Shown: in pieces, positions 15,944-25,527 of the stretch
Layout of the letters: every line of letters starts with the position of its first letter
Numbering within the stretch: the stretch's first letter is position 1
Assembly (NCBI RefSeq): GCF_000169095.1
Contig: NZ_AAVU01000020.1
Location: 1-64,000, forward strand
Direction of reading: 5' to 3'
Origin: Lyngbya sp. PCC 8106
Lineage (GTDB): Bacteria; Cyanobacteriota; Cyanobacteriia; Cyanobacteriales; Microcoleaceae
Length of the DNA: 64,000 nt
Made by a program: the position numbers and the translations under genes
The notes under the pieces: model-generated
The model's input: the letters and a program-made list of their open reading frames with translations, nothing else
Database searches by the model: none
Told to the model about the DNA's origin: nothing

Positions 15944-18062
15944 GTCCCTACTCGCTAGGGAAACTAATTGAATGGAAACCTCTATGACTATTGCGACGAC
16001 TGCGCTTTTGTTATGAAGTCCCTACTCGCTAGGGAAACTAATTGAATGGAAACTTGTGGCAAACTATTAAAGTTTGGTACTGGATTAAAGGAGAATAGAG
16101 GTCCCTACTCGCTAGGGAAACTAATTGAATGGAAACGAACATATTCGGGTAGAAGTTTAGACTGCAACACTGAGTGTCCCTACTCGCTAGGGAAACTAAT
16201 TGAATGGAAACTCACCCTTGAGTTCACAGATTTGTGTCGCTCGCTCAGATGTCCCTACTCGCTAGGGAAACTAATTGAATGGAAACAAAGAACTGAAAAA
16301 AGATCCTTTTTAACTGTTTGAAGTCCCTACTCGCTAGGGAAACTAATTGAATGGAAACTGCTGTTTTAGCTTTAGTTGATACGCTGTCTTGGCAGTCGTG
16401 TCCCTACTCGCTAGGGAAACTAATTGAATGGAAACTCAACGTACAACGCATCGACAGTATTGCGAACTTTACCCCGCGTCCCTACTCGCTAGGGAAACTA
16501 ATTGAATGGAAACCTCGTTGTCTTCTTTAACAATAAATCCTAAGTCTACGTCCCTACTCGCTAGGGAAACTAATTGAATGGAAACTTGGTTAAAGGGTAT
16601 TTTGCTGGGCAGTTTGAGGATGGGCTTGTCCCTACTCGCTAGGGAAACTAATTGAATGGAAACTTATCGGGTAAAGGCTAGCCCTCTTTCCTGACCTTGA
16701 TATTTAGGTCCCTACTCGCTAGGGAAACTAATTGAATGGAAACTAATGTTTTTTGTTGTTTATCGCCTGTAATATTACAATATGTCCCTACTCGCTAGGG
16801 AAACTAATTGAATGGAAACTATTATCCTTGTGTCGAAATAAGGACGGCTAACTCTCTAGTCCCTACTCGCTAGGGAAACTAATTGAATGGAAACAAGTCT
16901 CTAAGAGACTGGATATCGTCATTGCAGTTGTAGTGAGTCCCTACTCGCTAGGGAAACTAATTGAATGGAAACAGCCTCTAGGGTGTTACTTACACACTGT
17001 AAGAGAGACCGTCCCTACTCGCTAGGGAAACTAATTGAATGGAAACTTATGTCTGATCCTTTCCTGTATTGCTCTATAAACTCAGTCCCTACTCGCTAGG
17101 GAAACTAATTGAATGGAAACAGGTCTGATGTAAACCGACCGTCCCAGTCAAAATAGCTCCCTACTCGCTAGGGAAACTAATTGAATGGAAACACTACTTA
17201 TAAATTTGAGAAATTAGGAAATTATTTAAAGCTCCCTACTCGCTAGGGAAACTAATTGAATGGAAACCATCCACACCTGTTCGTGTAGATTTTGAATCAG
17301 GGCTCCCTACTCGCTAGGGAAACTAATTGAATGGAAACGGTACTGTGAATATATTTATAATGAAGATCCTTTAAGTCTCCCTACTCGCTAGGGAAACTAA
17401 TTGAATGGAAACTGCAAACCAAAGGAAAGAGAAAACAGGCGTACAGCGCTCCCTACTCGCTAGGGAAACTAATTGAATGGAAACGTTTAAATAACAGTCG
17501 TCTAGTTCAGCTAAAAATTGCTCCCTACTCGCTAGGGAAACTAATTGAATGGAAACAAGAAAACTCAAATGGTGAGCAAGTATTGCCTTCAGCATCTCCC
17601 TACTCGCTAGGGAAACTAATTGAATGGAAACATAATGATAGGAAGGAGAATGATTTTCCTCGGCGGATTCTCCCTACTCGCTAGGGAAATTAATTGAATG
17701 GAAACTGTTGTTTGCAGAATTATCAAACATAATTTTCTCCTTCTCCCTACTCGCTAGGGAAATTAATTGAATGGAAACTTACCTAAAATAAATCCTAATT
17801 GGGTTAGTTCAGTTAACTCCCTACTCGCTAGGGAAATTAATTGAATGGAAACTATGCTTTCCATTATTGTTGATCGAGAACTCTTAAAGTTTTGCTCCCT
17901 ACTCGCTAGGGAAATTAATTGAATGGAAACTAAATAGATGGAAGGATTACCCCTGACAGATTTATCTCCCTACTCGCTAGGGAAATTAATTGAATGGAAA
18001 CTTCTAGATAGAAAAGCGCAGATCGTCCGTTTGTATCTCCCTACTCGCTAGGTAAATTAATT
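15944..18062 (+). CRISPR. CRISPR array 1: 29 repeats, 28 spacers
   Basis: 36-bp repeats with spacers of about 34-44 bp. The repeat hairpin pairs TCCCTA with TAGGGA around loop CTCGC, and the 3' end reads CTAATTGAATGGAAAC, the likely crRNA handle. Repeats fall into blocks: the first 16 (15944 to 17120) begin GTCCC; the next seven (17157 to 17631) begin CTCCC; five more (17670 to 18001) also carry C-to-T in the central GAAACTAA. The 29th (18037-18062) is degenerate (GGTAAATTAATTG) and truncated. Leader-distal decay agrees with the leader lying at the cas2 side. The first repeat start may be off by one base. Confidence 0.98.
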
Positions 18063-19241
18063 GCTAACAGAAGTTTGATAACGTTCAAGCAACTTAAGAG
18101 CGGATTCCAAATGTTGTGTTGCCAAAAATGCAGGAGCAATCACCTGTACAGACTCCATATAACCTTTTATCCAGAGTAGAAATTCGTTATGAGAGCGGGG
18201 TGGAAGTTTAACGTAATAATCAACACACTGAAGATTTCCCTGCTCATCTTTTTGAGGAGCAAGTTCTTGTTTCGCATGGCGGCGACTGCCTTCAAGAATA
18301 ATCTTTGCAACTGGCTGAAAAAACCGGACATGAATTAAAGTTAATTGCAAACGTCCGCACAGTTCATCTTTTTGTTCTTTGGTATCTCCCAGGTACAAAC
18401 CCCAACCATTATTAAGTAGTTTGTGGGCATCGGCGAGGCGTTGGCGTTGGATAGAAAGAGAGCGCCGGGGAGTATCAAGAACCCGACAATATTCTCCAAA
18501 GCGGTCAATTCTTCCCATAGCCAGATGATGCCTTTGACAATCTTCGTAAAGCAGATACCAAGCACTGTTATAAAAGACAAGCTGCAATGGCCATAGTTGT
18601 TCCATTCCGACCCGTTCGTGACCATAGACATCGTAGCGACGCGAGAGTTCAATGGCAGTACCTCCCAGGATGGCTTGCTCCACGATATCAAGGTGGTGAA
18701 ATAACGTTTCTTCTCGTTGTCCTTGCTCTACCATTTCTTCCGGGTCAGTAAACATGATCGCCCGATTTAGCTGCTGACGAACCGGATAAAACAGTTCCCC
18801 GCCGAGGTCATCATCCAAACCCCGCAGGCGTTTTTCGAGAATTTGGTAAACTTGTTTGGCTTGCGAATCACTGAGATAACTAGCTTGGGAGGCAATAGCC
18901 TGTAGGGCTAACCGAAGTTGTTTTTGGTCGAGGACAGCCAAACCGAGATAATATCCCCAACGGTACATCCTTGGCTGAAGTAAACCGTAACGACGCAGGG
19001 TTTGTAGGTCTTTCCGTAAGTTAGAGGTGGAGGGATACCCTTCAGGAAAATTCACCCCGTAGCGAAGTGCCACTTCCCATAGCCGTTTCTGCACCGCTAG
19101 CAAAGCATCACCACAACCGTCATGTCCTTCAAGTTCTTCGTTGCCCACACCCGGATATTGTAGGATGGTCGCAATTAACAGGATTAACCGTTCAAAAGCC
19201 AGTTGGTCGGAATAGGGATGAAGGGTTGGTTTCTTCGGCAT
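18057..19241 (-). CDS. WYL-domain transcriptional regulator of the CRISPR locus
   Basis: 394 residues. An N-terminal winged-helix region (about 40-100, PSTSNLRKDLQTLRRYGLL) is followed by a WYL-type domain (about 190-290), seen as LWPLQLVFYNSAWYLLYED and GRIDRF. WYL regulators are frequent in cyanobacterial CRISPR loci and probably sense ligand to repress or activate cas genes. It is convergent with array 1, and its TAA stop lies inside the degenerate last repeat. It is divergent from the cmr operon, so the 19242-19472 gap is the likely site of control. Confidence 0.88.
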   Translation of the reverse strand: MPKKPTLHPYSDQLAFERLILLIATILQYPGVGNEELEGHDGCGDALLAVQKRLWEVALRYGVNFPEGYPSTSNLRKDLQTLRRYGLLQPRMYRWGYYLGLAVLDQKQLRLALQAIASQASYLSDSQAKQVYQILEKRLRGLDDDLGGELFYPVRQQLNRAIMFTDPEEMVEQGQREETLFHHLDIVEQAILGGTAIELSRRYDVYGHERVGMEQLWPLQLVFYNSAWYLLYEDCQRHHLAMGRIDRFGEYCRVLDTPRRSLSIQRQRLADAHKLLNNGWGLYLGDTKEQKDELCGRLQLTLIHVRFFQPVAKIILEGSRRHAKQELAPQKDEQGNLQCVDYYVKLPPRSHNEFLLWIKGYMESVQVIAPAFLATQHLESALKLLERYQTSVSN

Positions 19242-19472
19242 TACCGTAAATCCTTGAAATAAATGAGAAATGGGGCTTTCAGATGCTAACAGAGAAAATT
19301 GTTCGCTGTCTTGAAAAAGCCAATATTAAAAAATAATCAAAATAAATGCTGAAAGTTAATCTAGCTAATCGTTTCAGCCAATAAAACTTTTTGTCTTGAA
19401 TGTAGTCTTTTCTTCAATATTCAACAAAGACCTAGCCTAAGATAGCAAGTGTAGACGAGAGGCAACAAACCG

Positions 19473-19616
19473 ATGAGCGACAAATCCAACTCCGGGAACA
19501 GAAAGTTCGAGTTGAAGTGTCCCCTGACCAAAGAACAGCAGCAAACTGTTAAGAAAGTTGCCGATACCGTAGATAAACATAAGCAGATTTGTAAAAAAGT
19601 AAATCCGTTCTACTAG
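19473..19616 (+). CDS. Small basic protein, 47 aa, upstream of cas10
   Basis: An ATG at 19473 opens a 47-codon frame starting MSDKSNSGNRKFELKCPLTK and ending KKVNPFY before TAG at 19614. It is rich in Lys and Gln and has two cysteines. It lies alone between the WYL gene and the cmr operon on the operon strand. The protein-like composition and position suggest a real small gene, perhaps a CRISPR-linked regulator or an inhibitor. I know no homologue. Confidence 0.5.
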   Translation: MSDKSNSGNRKFELKCPLTKEQQQTVKKVADTVDKHKQICKKVNPFY

Positions 19617-19870
19617 AGAACTAATATTTTCTGGTTTATCAGTGAAAACCGAGGGGTGAGTTGTATCAAATTATCTCTTGGAAAGTAGGAAATATCAGTA
19701 ATTTCCACATTGTAGTGTGGGTGCAAATGTTGGTAGTTTAGAAGAAGAAAAACTTACGGAGCAAAAGCTTATCTCTGAAAGCAGAAAACTCACTTCGCAT
19801 TTGAGCTTCCTTGTCCCAAAGTTTTAGAAAGTATTTATTCAATTTTTAAACTCATTGAGGTCATCTTATC
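19617..19870. other. Leader region of the cmr operon
   Basis: About 250 bp without a gene, AT-rich. It probably contains the untranslated leader of the cmr operon; a GAGGT ribosome-binding motif lies just before the GTG at 19871. A short palindrome-like AATATCAGTAATTTCC is visible near 19690. Confidence 0.4.
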
Positions 19871-19978
19871 GTGTCAGCATACTGGCAAGCCAAAATCTGG
19901 GGTCTACTTCATGACCCCGCTCTGAAAAATTGCCTTGTATTCTCCTTCACTTGTCAATTAGGTTCCATCTATGACTGA
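19871..19978 (+). pseudogene. N-terminal remnant of cas10/cmr2
   Basis: A GTG start opens 35 codons beginning MSAYWQAKIWGLLHDPALKN, which matches the extreme N terminus of cyanobacterial Cmr2 (Cas10). After about 20 residues the similarity ends and a TGA follows at 19976-19978. That TGA overlaps the ATG of the downstream cas10 frame (19971) by a few bases. The HD nuclease domain that should lie between was deleted. The remnant could still act as a translated leader peptide that couples translation into cas10. Confidence 0.75.
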
Positions 19979-21578
19979 ATTCACAGCTATTAGCTTTGCA
20001 CCTGTTCAGGGCTTTATTGAAAAGTCGCGCAAGCTTCGAGACTTATTTGGAGCTTCACTAATTCTGTCTTATCTAAGTTACAAGCTTGTAGATAAAGCTC
20101 ATACACTAAATTTAGATATCATTTCGCCCGGTTTAATTAGTGTTCAAAAAGGAATGCCAAATCGCATACTAACTCAAGGTAAGTTTTCTCGAAATGACGT
20201 AAAAAATACTATTCAATACGAATGGAGAAAAATCTTAGAAAAATGTCGAGTTTGGATAGAAGAAAAAATACCTGCTCAAGAAAAATACTATTGGGAACTT
20301 GAATGGATGCGATGTGGTTTATACAGTTGGGAGATATTTTGGGGATATGGAGAATCTATAGAAGATGCAATGAAAGATTTAGAAACTCGTAAATTGCGGC
20401 GAGATTGGACTGCTATTAATTGGATTGGAGATAGTTCTAGTTTAACGGGTTCTGAGGCAATTGCCTGGCCACGTTTAGGTTTTGAAGATTCTAATCCAGG
20501 GAGACAACTATCAGATATAGAAAAAGCTGAACTTAAGGATTTCTATCAGCGTCTCTCCTGTGTTTTAGAGAACCTTCCTCCAGATGGCAAGCCTGAAGGA
20601 AAATTTCTGGCACCTAATGAAAGATTGAGCATTCTCGAATTAGTTAAGCGATTAGTAACTCGTGAGGATATTGCTAAAAGCCTTGATATGGAAACTTTGC
20701 CCAAAAAAGGGAATGAACAAGGATTTAGCGATTTGATTAGGATGCCAGAAGAAGGAGTTGGACAGTGGACTGGTTGGTTTATGGGAGATGGCGATAAAGT
20801 AGGCAAAAAACTTCAAGAAATCGCTACAAAAGAGGGAGATAAAGGTTTAAAAAAATTCAGTGAAGCCATACGAAATTGGGGAAAAGAATTTATGAATAAT
20901 TTCCCACAAGAAAAAGGGCGCGTTGTTTATGCAGGTGGCGATGATTTCTTAGGAATAATTTACAGTAGCAAACCTGAAAAGCAACCGGAGCCTATAGAGG
21001 CATTAGATTGGTTAATGGGATTACCTGAAGAATGGAAAAAGCATGGCCAAGATATTAACTTAAGTGTAGGTTTTGTTTGGGCTGGTCACAGTGTCCCGCA
21101 GCGAGATGTACTTCAACACTGTCGAGAAGCAGAAAAAAAAGCGAAAAACTTAGGGCGCAATCGGGTCACAATTCGGGTAGTTTTTAATAGTGGTCAGTAT
21201 GTAGAATGGACTTGTCCTTGGGATTATTTACACATTTTAAAACAGTATTGTGATCGCAATGGTAAAACTTATCATCAATGGTTATCCAAAGACAAAGATC
21301 CAAAATTTTTACCGAATTGGACTCATGTTTATAATGATTTAGCTCAACTAAAAGCCCGTCATGCTATTAGTTTTAACTATAAGGAAGATAACCCAGATGA
21401 CCGATTGGCTTTATCTCTCTTTCAACTTTATTTTCAAGAGCGGGATAATTTAGAACAAAATTGGAAACACATTGTCGGAGATTACCAAAATTCAGAACAG
21501 TCTAAACAAATTATTTACTGGATTAGCGACTTAATTAATGTGGGATGGCAGCTATGTTCAAATATATCATCACTATAA
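19971..21578 (+). CDS. cas10: Cas10/Cmr2, type III-B, lacking the HD domain
   Basis: 535 residues, against roughly 850-1,000 in full-length cyanobacterial Cmr2. The frame opens at the first Palm region (FAPVQGFIEKSRKLRDLFGA), continues to MGDGDKVGKKL near residue 270 and reaches the cyclase motif GGDD near 321-324 (YAGGDDFLGII). The Palm/GGDD part that makes cyclic oligoadenylate from ATP is present; the N-terminal HD DNase is missing. As the large subunit it should still bind the Cmr complex through its C-terminal helical domain. The start ATG overlaps the remnant stop. Cmr3 begins inside its 3' end, so the operon is tightly packed. Confidence 0.92.
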   Translation: MTEFTAISFAPVQGFIEKSRKLRDLFGASLILSYLSYKLVDKAHTLNLDIISPGLISVQKGMPNRILTQGKFSRNDVKNTIQYEWRKILEKCRVWIEEKIPAQEKYYWELEWMRCGLYSWEIFWGYGESIEDAMKDLETRKLRRDWTAINWIGDSSSLTGSEAIAWPRLGFEDSNPGRQLSDIEKAELKDFYQRLSCVLENLPPDGKPEGKFLAPNERLSILELVKRLVTREDIAKSLDMETLPKKGNEQGFSDLIRMPEEGVGQWTGWFMGDGDKVGKKLQEIATKEGDKGLKKFSEAIRNWGKEFMNNFPQEKGRVVYAGGDDFLGIIYSSKPEKQPEPIEALDWLMGLPEEWKKHGQDINLSVGFVWAGHSVPQRDVLQHCREAEKKAKNLGRNRVTIRVVFNSGQYVEWTCPWDYLHILKQYCDRNGKTYHQWLSKDKDPKFLPNWTHVYNDLAQLKARHAISFNYKEDNPDDRLALSLFQLYFQERDNLEQNWKHIVGDYQNSEQSKQIIYWISDLINVGWQLCSNISSL

Positions 21579-22528
21579 GTCCTTTAGGATTTATGTACGG
21601 TAGTGCTGGTGGGTTTTTATCACCTGAAAACTTGGTTGGACGTTCTGGTGCTAAGTTTCCTCCAGAAGCCGCTACTCTATCCGGTTTATTTTTCAGTGCC
21701 AATAAAGTTCAGTCTTATACTTCTCAAGAAGAACTTAGACATAATCTATTTGTTGCTGGACCATTCTGGGCTAAATCTGACGATCCAGAATACTTTTACT
21801 TGCCCATTCCTTGGCATAAAATCATTGCTAAAAAAGGCGTGGATGAATGGAAAATTGCATCAGGAAAGTGGACTCGTGAATCTGAAGATTTAGACCCAGA
21901 TTATCGCTGGCAAACAGTTAATTCCTGGGAAGATAAGCCTGCTATCATTAAAAAAAATGGTGATGTTGCCGATATTCCTTGGAAATACGTTCCTATCTTG
22001 CATCCCAGAACCAAAGATGACGAGCGCTGTACTTTAGCTAAAGATGGTTTATTTCTGGAAAATTCTGTGCAGATGGATGATGGGTATTGTCTAGTTTATC
22101 TCTCAACTCATTCTTTAGCAGAGGGTTGGTATCGCTTTGGTGGTGAAAATCATTTGGTTGAAATAAACAGTATTGAATTACTTGATGACAGTCCGATCAC
22201 AGAACTTCTGCGTCAGCCAATTCAGAAAGCGTTTGCTTTAATTACGCCTGGAGTTTGGGGTTCTAACAAATTTTCATGGCGCTATCCCAAAAATGAAGAT
22301 TTCTCTAAAAAACGACCTGAGATGCTGACAGATAGACCAATAGCTTATCGCTACCGTACCAAAGGGCAAATGGGACGGGGACGCTATGCAGTCCCGCCTG
22401 GAACTGTTTATCTTCTTAGAGAACCTTTAGGTAAAACTTGGTGGGAATTTCCCGAAGATTGGTTTCCCAAAGAAGGTTTTAACCTGAAACAAGTTGGATG
22501 CGGCTTGTGTTTGCCAATTGAAATTTAA
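21554..22528 (+). CDS. cmr3: Cmr3 RAMP subunit
   Basis: About 324 residues. RAMP fold protein of the type III-B complex that caps the crRNA 5' handle together with Cas10. Recognisable features are the N-terminal beta strand MFKYIITISPLGFMYG, a central AFALITPGVWGSNKFSW and the C-terminal glycine-rich GQMGRGRYAVPPGTVYLL. I prefer the Met at 21554; one at 21545 is also possible. It overlaps the last codons of cas10 and is followed by cmr4 after 11 bp with a GGAG ribosome-binding site. Confidence 0.9.
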   Translation: MFKYIITISPLGFMYGSAGGFLSPENLVGRSGAKFPPEAATLSGLFFSANKVQSYTSQEELRHNLFVAGPFWAKSDDPEYFYLPIPWHKIIAKKGVDEWKIASGKWTRESEDLDPDYRWQTVNSWEDKPAIIKKNGDVADIPWKYVPILHPRTKDDERCTLAKDGLFLENSVQMDDGYCLVYLSTHSLAEGWYRFGGENHLVEINSIELLDDSPITELLRQPIQKAFALITPGVWGSNKFSWRYPKNEDFSKKRPEMLTDRPIAYRYRTKGQMGRGRYAVPPGTVYLLREPLGKTWWEFPEDWFPKEGFNLKQVGCGLCLPIEI

Positions 22529-22539
22529 GGAGTTGAGTA

Positions 22540-23373
22540 ATGTACAAGAAAGCTTACGGTATTATTGAAACTATTGCTCCTGTTCATGTAGGTGCAACGG
22601 CAGGTGAAGAAAGCGGGAACTTAAATTTAATTTTTCGTGATCAATTTACCCAGACTGGCATTATTCCTGGTAGCTCGATTCGAGGAAGATTGCGGTCAGA
22701 AGTGTATCGTACTTTCGGAGAAGCTGAAGCTAACAAGTGGTATGGGAAAGAAGCTGAAAGAGGAAAACCAGACAGCACCACTGAGTCTTTAGTTAAGTTT
22801 GAATATGCTTCACTGCTATGGTTGCCAGTGTTTTGTCCAGGTCAACCTATTGTTTGGGTAACTTGTCCTCGTTTGTTAAAACGTTATCAGCGAATTGCGG
22901 GAGACTATGTGACTTTAGAAGATGGCAAGCTACTCAAAACAGCAAAACTACCAGCTAATTATACAGGTTCTCAAGCCTTAAAACCTCTGGACGTAAATGG
23001 TAAACCAAAGCTATTTTTCAATTTTGGCTTTTTAACAATTGACAAAACTGAGGATTTATCTACTTGGTTTCCTTTAGGAGAAGAATTGCCTGCTGTTGTC
23101 GTTGCTGATGATGAAATTGCCATGATTCACGATATGGCATTATATCGTCAGAGTCGAGTTGCCCTAGATAAAGAAGAGAAGAAAGCAAAGAAAGGTGCAT
23201 TCTTCAATACGGAAGCCTTGCCAGAAGGGAGTATTTTAGTATTTCCAATTGCTCTCAAAGAAAGTCAAGAGAAATGGCAACCTCTTAATAAATCTGCTAG
23301 TGGAGATATTTATCTTGGTGGTTTAGAGTCAATTGGCTTTGGTCATTGTTATCTAACTTTAAAGGAGGTATAA
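22540..23373 (+). CDS. cmr4: Cmr4 backbone RAMP nuclease
   Basis: 277 residues. Cmr4 forms the repeated backbone of the III-B complex and cuts target RNA at 6-nt steps. The RAMP start is APVHVGATAGEESGNLNLIF, with Asp34 in FRDQFTQTGIIPGSSIRGRL a good candidate for the catalytic aspartate. The C-terminal GGLESIGFGHCYL matches the glycine-rich loop. Ribosome-binding site GGAG lies 8 bp upstream. Nothing suggests inactivation. Confidence 0.92.
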   Translation: MYKKAYGIIETIAPVHVGATAGEESGNLNLIFRDQFTQTGIIPGSSIRGRLRSEVYRTFGEAEANKWYGKEAERGKPDSTTESLVKFEYASLLWLPVFCPGQPIVWVTCPRLLKRYQRIAGDYVTLEDGKLLKTAKLPANYTGSQALKPLDVNGKPKLFFNFGFLTIDKTEDLSTWFPLGEELPAVVVADDEIAMIHDMALYRQSRVALDKEEKKAKKGAFFNTEALPEGSILVFPIALKESQEKWQPLNKSASGDIYLGGLESIGFGHCYLTLKEV

Positions 23374-23376
23374 TTT

Positions 23377-23805
23377 ATGGGTTGGGAATCTTTCAATTTA
23401 GACCAGCAAGCTCACGATTTAGTTCTCAAATACCGCGACAAGAAAGATGCTCGAAATCAAGCATACAAAATGCGTGTTGCTGTTGCTTACGGTTTAGAGC
23501 GATTTTGGGGAGAACAATTTCGGTTAGTTAAGGAGAAAGATAAAGCCGATTATTGGCAAGATACTTGGAAAGCGCTAGTAAAAGTTATGGAAAATGCTGG
23601 CGTTACCATTCCCAATGATGATGTCAGTTATGACGATACAGCAGCTATTAAAGTTATGGCAAATAAATTGTGGGATTTTCCCATAGAACAGCGCAAAGTT
23701 GCTATAGCTGTGCTGACTGAACTTTGTGACAGTATGGTTTGGTGGACTCAACGGTATAAGCCTACTAATGTTAACAGCAATTCTGGAGATGAAGAAGATG
23801 AGTGA
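23377..23805 (+). CDS. cmr5: Cmr5 small subunit
   Basis: 142 residues, mostly helical and rich in Lys, Trp and Ala (QAYKMRVAVAYGLERFWGEQ). The position between cmr4 and the next RAMP gene and the size fit Cmr5, which lines the groove of the complex opposite the crRNA. Sequence conservation in this family is low, so the call rests on context. The TGA stop overlaps the next start (ATGAGTGATAG), giving translational coupling. Confidence 0.82.
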   Translation: MGWESFNLDQQAHDLVLKYRDKKDARNQAYKMRVAVAYGLERFWGEQFRLVKEKDKADYWQDTWKALVKVMENAGVTIPNDDVSYDDTAAIKVMANKLWDFPIEQRKVAIAVLTELCDSMVWWTQRYKPTNVNSNSGDEEDE

Positions 23806-25525
23806 TAGCGATCGCGTTCCTTTAATGTTTCAGTCTCAATTAGAAGGAAGGGGAAAAATCCAATACGCAGGTGATGCTGGCCCAGTTTCTCAGTGGGTAG
23901 AACAATGGTTAGAAGGCTGCCCTCCCATCCCTGAAAGTGCCGATGAAAGTATTCCTATTTGGAAGCGAGGTAGAACTAAATCACCCGTAAAAATGCCTGA
24001 ATTTGGAAAGGGAGTAGAAACAAAACAATACACAATTAGCTGGCGGTTAGTGACAAATTGTGGACAGGATGAAGACATAATTCGGCCCATAATTGGTGCG
24101 AAAGGTTTACCCTTTTATCCTGGTTCTGCCATGAAAGGAGCTTTCTGGCGAGTTTGTCCTCAAGAAAAGCGAGAAGATTATTGTGGAGGAGAAGTAAAAC
24201 AAGACGGACAAAAAACTACAAAACCGGGGATTTTGCGCTTTCACGGTGGCATTCCCTCTGATATGTACTGGGCAGAAAAACAGCGTTTAATTGATGTTGT
24301 TCACTCTCAGCAAAAGCGCCAAGTGATGGAGAATGCTGTTACCAGTGCTAACGTGCAAATCTCGCTTTATCAATGCCAATTAAAATTTGGTATCTCTAGT
24401 AATACAGCGCTTAATAAAAAAGAATGGGATGATATTTGGCAAATTTGGGAAAAAGCTTTAGGGCAAGGAATTGGTTCTAGAGTAAGTGCAGGTTACGGTC
24501 GCATGGTAGAGGTAGAAAGCACAGATCGAGTGTTGCTTTCTGTCAATTTGAGTGGTTATGGATTAAGATCCCAACTGCTGAATAAAACCCCAGAATTTCG
24601 ACCCAATATGTTTAAAGCTGCCCTACGGGGGCATACTTTGCGGTTGTTGGCGGGGGTTACTGATGCCAATACAGCACAACTATTAACAAAAAAACTTTGG
24701 GGAGGAATTTCTGAAAGACGGGATGATATACAGGCAATTGTAGGGCAGTTAGGAGTTAATTTTACTGCTGAGGAGCTTGATTTTGGCGAACACCGATATA
24801 AGCCAAACGCTAACAAAGTCGTAATCATGCCAACTTATGATTTACAAGCTGGAACGTTAGATTTACTATGGTTAAATAATACCTACCCTGAGAAGGTGTT
24901 AAAAAGGTTTGTCACATACTTAATTAAATTTTCTTTATTACTCGGTGGTTTTGGCAAATCGTGGCGACGAGTTAACCATAACTTATTTTTCCCAGAATAT
25001 TTTAACAAAGGGGACAAACCAGCAATCGGCTGTCACTGGGAGTTTAACAACAGTTCAAATAATTTGTATGTCACGGCAGCTACTGATGACCTAAAAAATA
25101 TTGCTAAATTTCTGGCAGAGGGTCGGGAGAGAGCAATAGAATGGTTGAAAGTTAATAAGTTAAAACCGAATTGTTACATTACTGATTGGCGCGAAGTTTG
25201 GCATCCAGAAAAGGTCGAAGTGTGGGGAAGAATTGCTGAGAACAACAAAAGCAGCAAGGCAATTCATTGGTTTCATGGCTCCTACTCAGGAAGTCAGTCT
25301 ATTAAACAAACGAGTTTAACAGGAAAACTCAATAAGATTGGTTGTATTTGGCATCGAATGTATCCTCGCTATGTCAAAACTAAAGCTGGAGAATTGAAGC
25401 AAAAAAGGCAAGAGTATGTGGAATTGCTGACGATTTTCCCTGATGAATCGGCATCAACTAAAACTTTTCTTGAATATTTGCATACTACTAACGAATTTAT
25501 AAAACTTTCACCAACAAAAGAATAA
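23798..25525 (+). CDS. cmr6: Double-length RAMP protein, Cmr6 probably fused to Cmr1
   Basis: 575 residues, about twice a normal Cmr6. The N-terminal half has the RAMP pattern GLPFYPGSAMKGAFWRVC and the glycine-rich loop GQGIGSRVSAGYGRM near residue 225-240. The C-terminal half repeats such a pattern, with LLLGGFGKSWRRVNH near residue 390. No separate cmr1 gene is present in the operon, so the second half may supply the Cmr1 role that caps the crRNA 3' end. The start at 23798 overlaps the cmr5 stop; a longer frame from 23726 is out of register with the operon. The fusion reading is inference. Confidence 0.8.
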   Translation: MSDSDRVPLMFQSQLEGRGKIQYAGDAGPVSQWVEQWLEGCPPIPESADESIPIWKRGRTKSPVKMPEFGKGVETKQYTISWRLVTNCGQDEDIIRPIIGAKGLPFYPGSAMKGAFWRVCPQEKREDYCGGEVKQDGQKTTKPGILRFHGGIPSDMYWAEKQRLIDVVHSQQKRQVMENAVTSANVQISLYQCQLKFGISSNTALNKKEWDDIWQIWEKALGQGIGSRVSAGYGRMVEVESTDRVLLSVNLSGYGLRSQLLNKTPEFRPNMFKAALRGHTLRLLAGVTDANTAQLLTKKLWGGISERRDDIQAIVGQLGVNFTAEELDFGEHRYKPNANKVVIMPTYDLQAGTLDLLWLNNTYPEKVLKRFVTYLIKFSLLLGGFGKSWRRVNHNLFFPEYFNKGDKPAIGCHWEFNNSSNNLYVTAATDDLKNIAKFLAEGRERAIEWLKVNKLKPNCYITDWREVWHPEKVEVWGRIAENNKSSKAIHWFHGSYSGSQSIKQTSLTGKLNKIGCIWHRMYPRYVKTKAGELKQKRQEYVELLTIFPDESASTKTFLEYLHTTNEFIKLSPTKE

Positions 25526-25527
25526 TT

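Noticed and set aside
16046..16321. 91-codon plus-strand ORF inside array 1
   Set aside because: It reads through CRISPR repeats and spacers; the repeated peptide is the translation of the repeat.
17371..17595. 74-codon minus-strand ORF inside array 1
   Set aside because: Translation of the repeats on the other strand.
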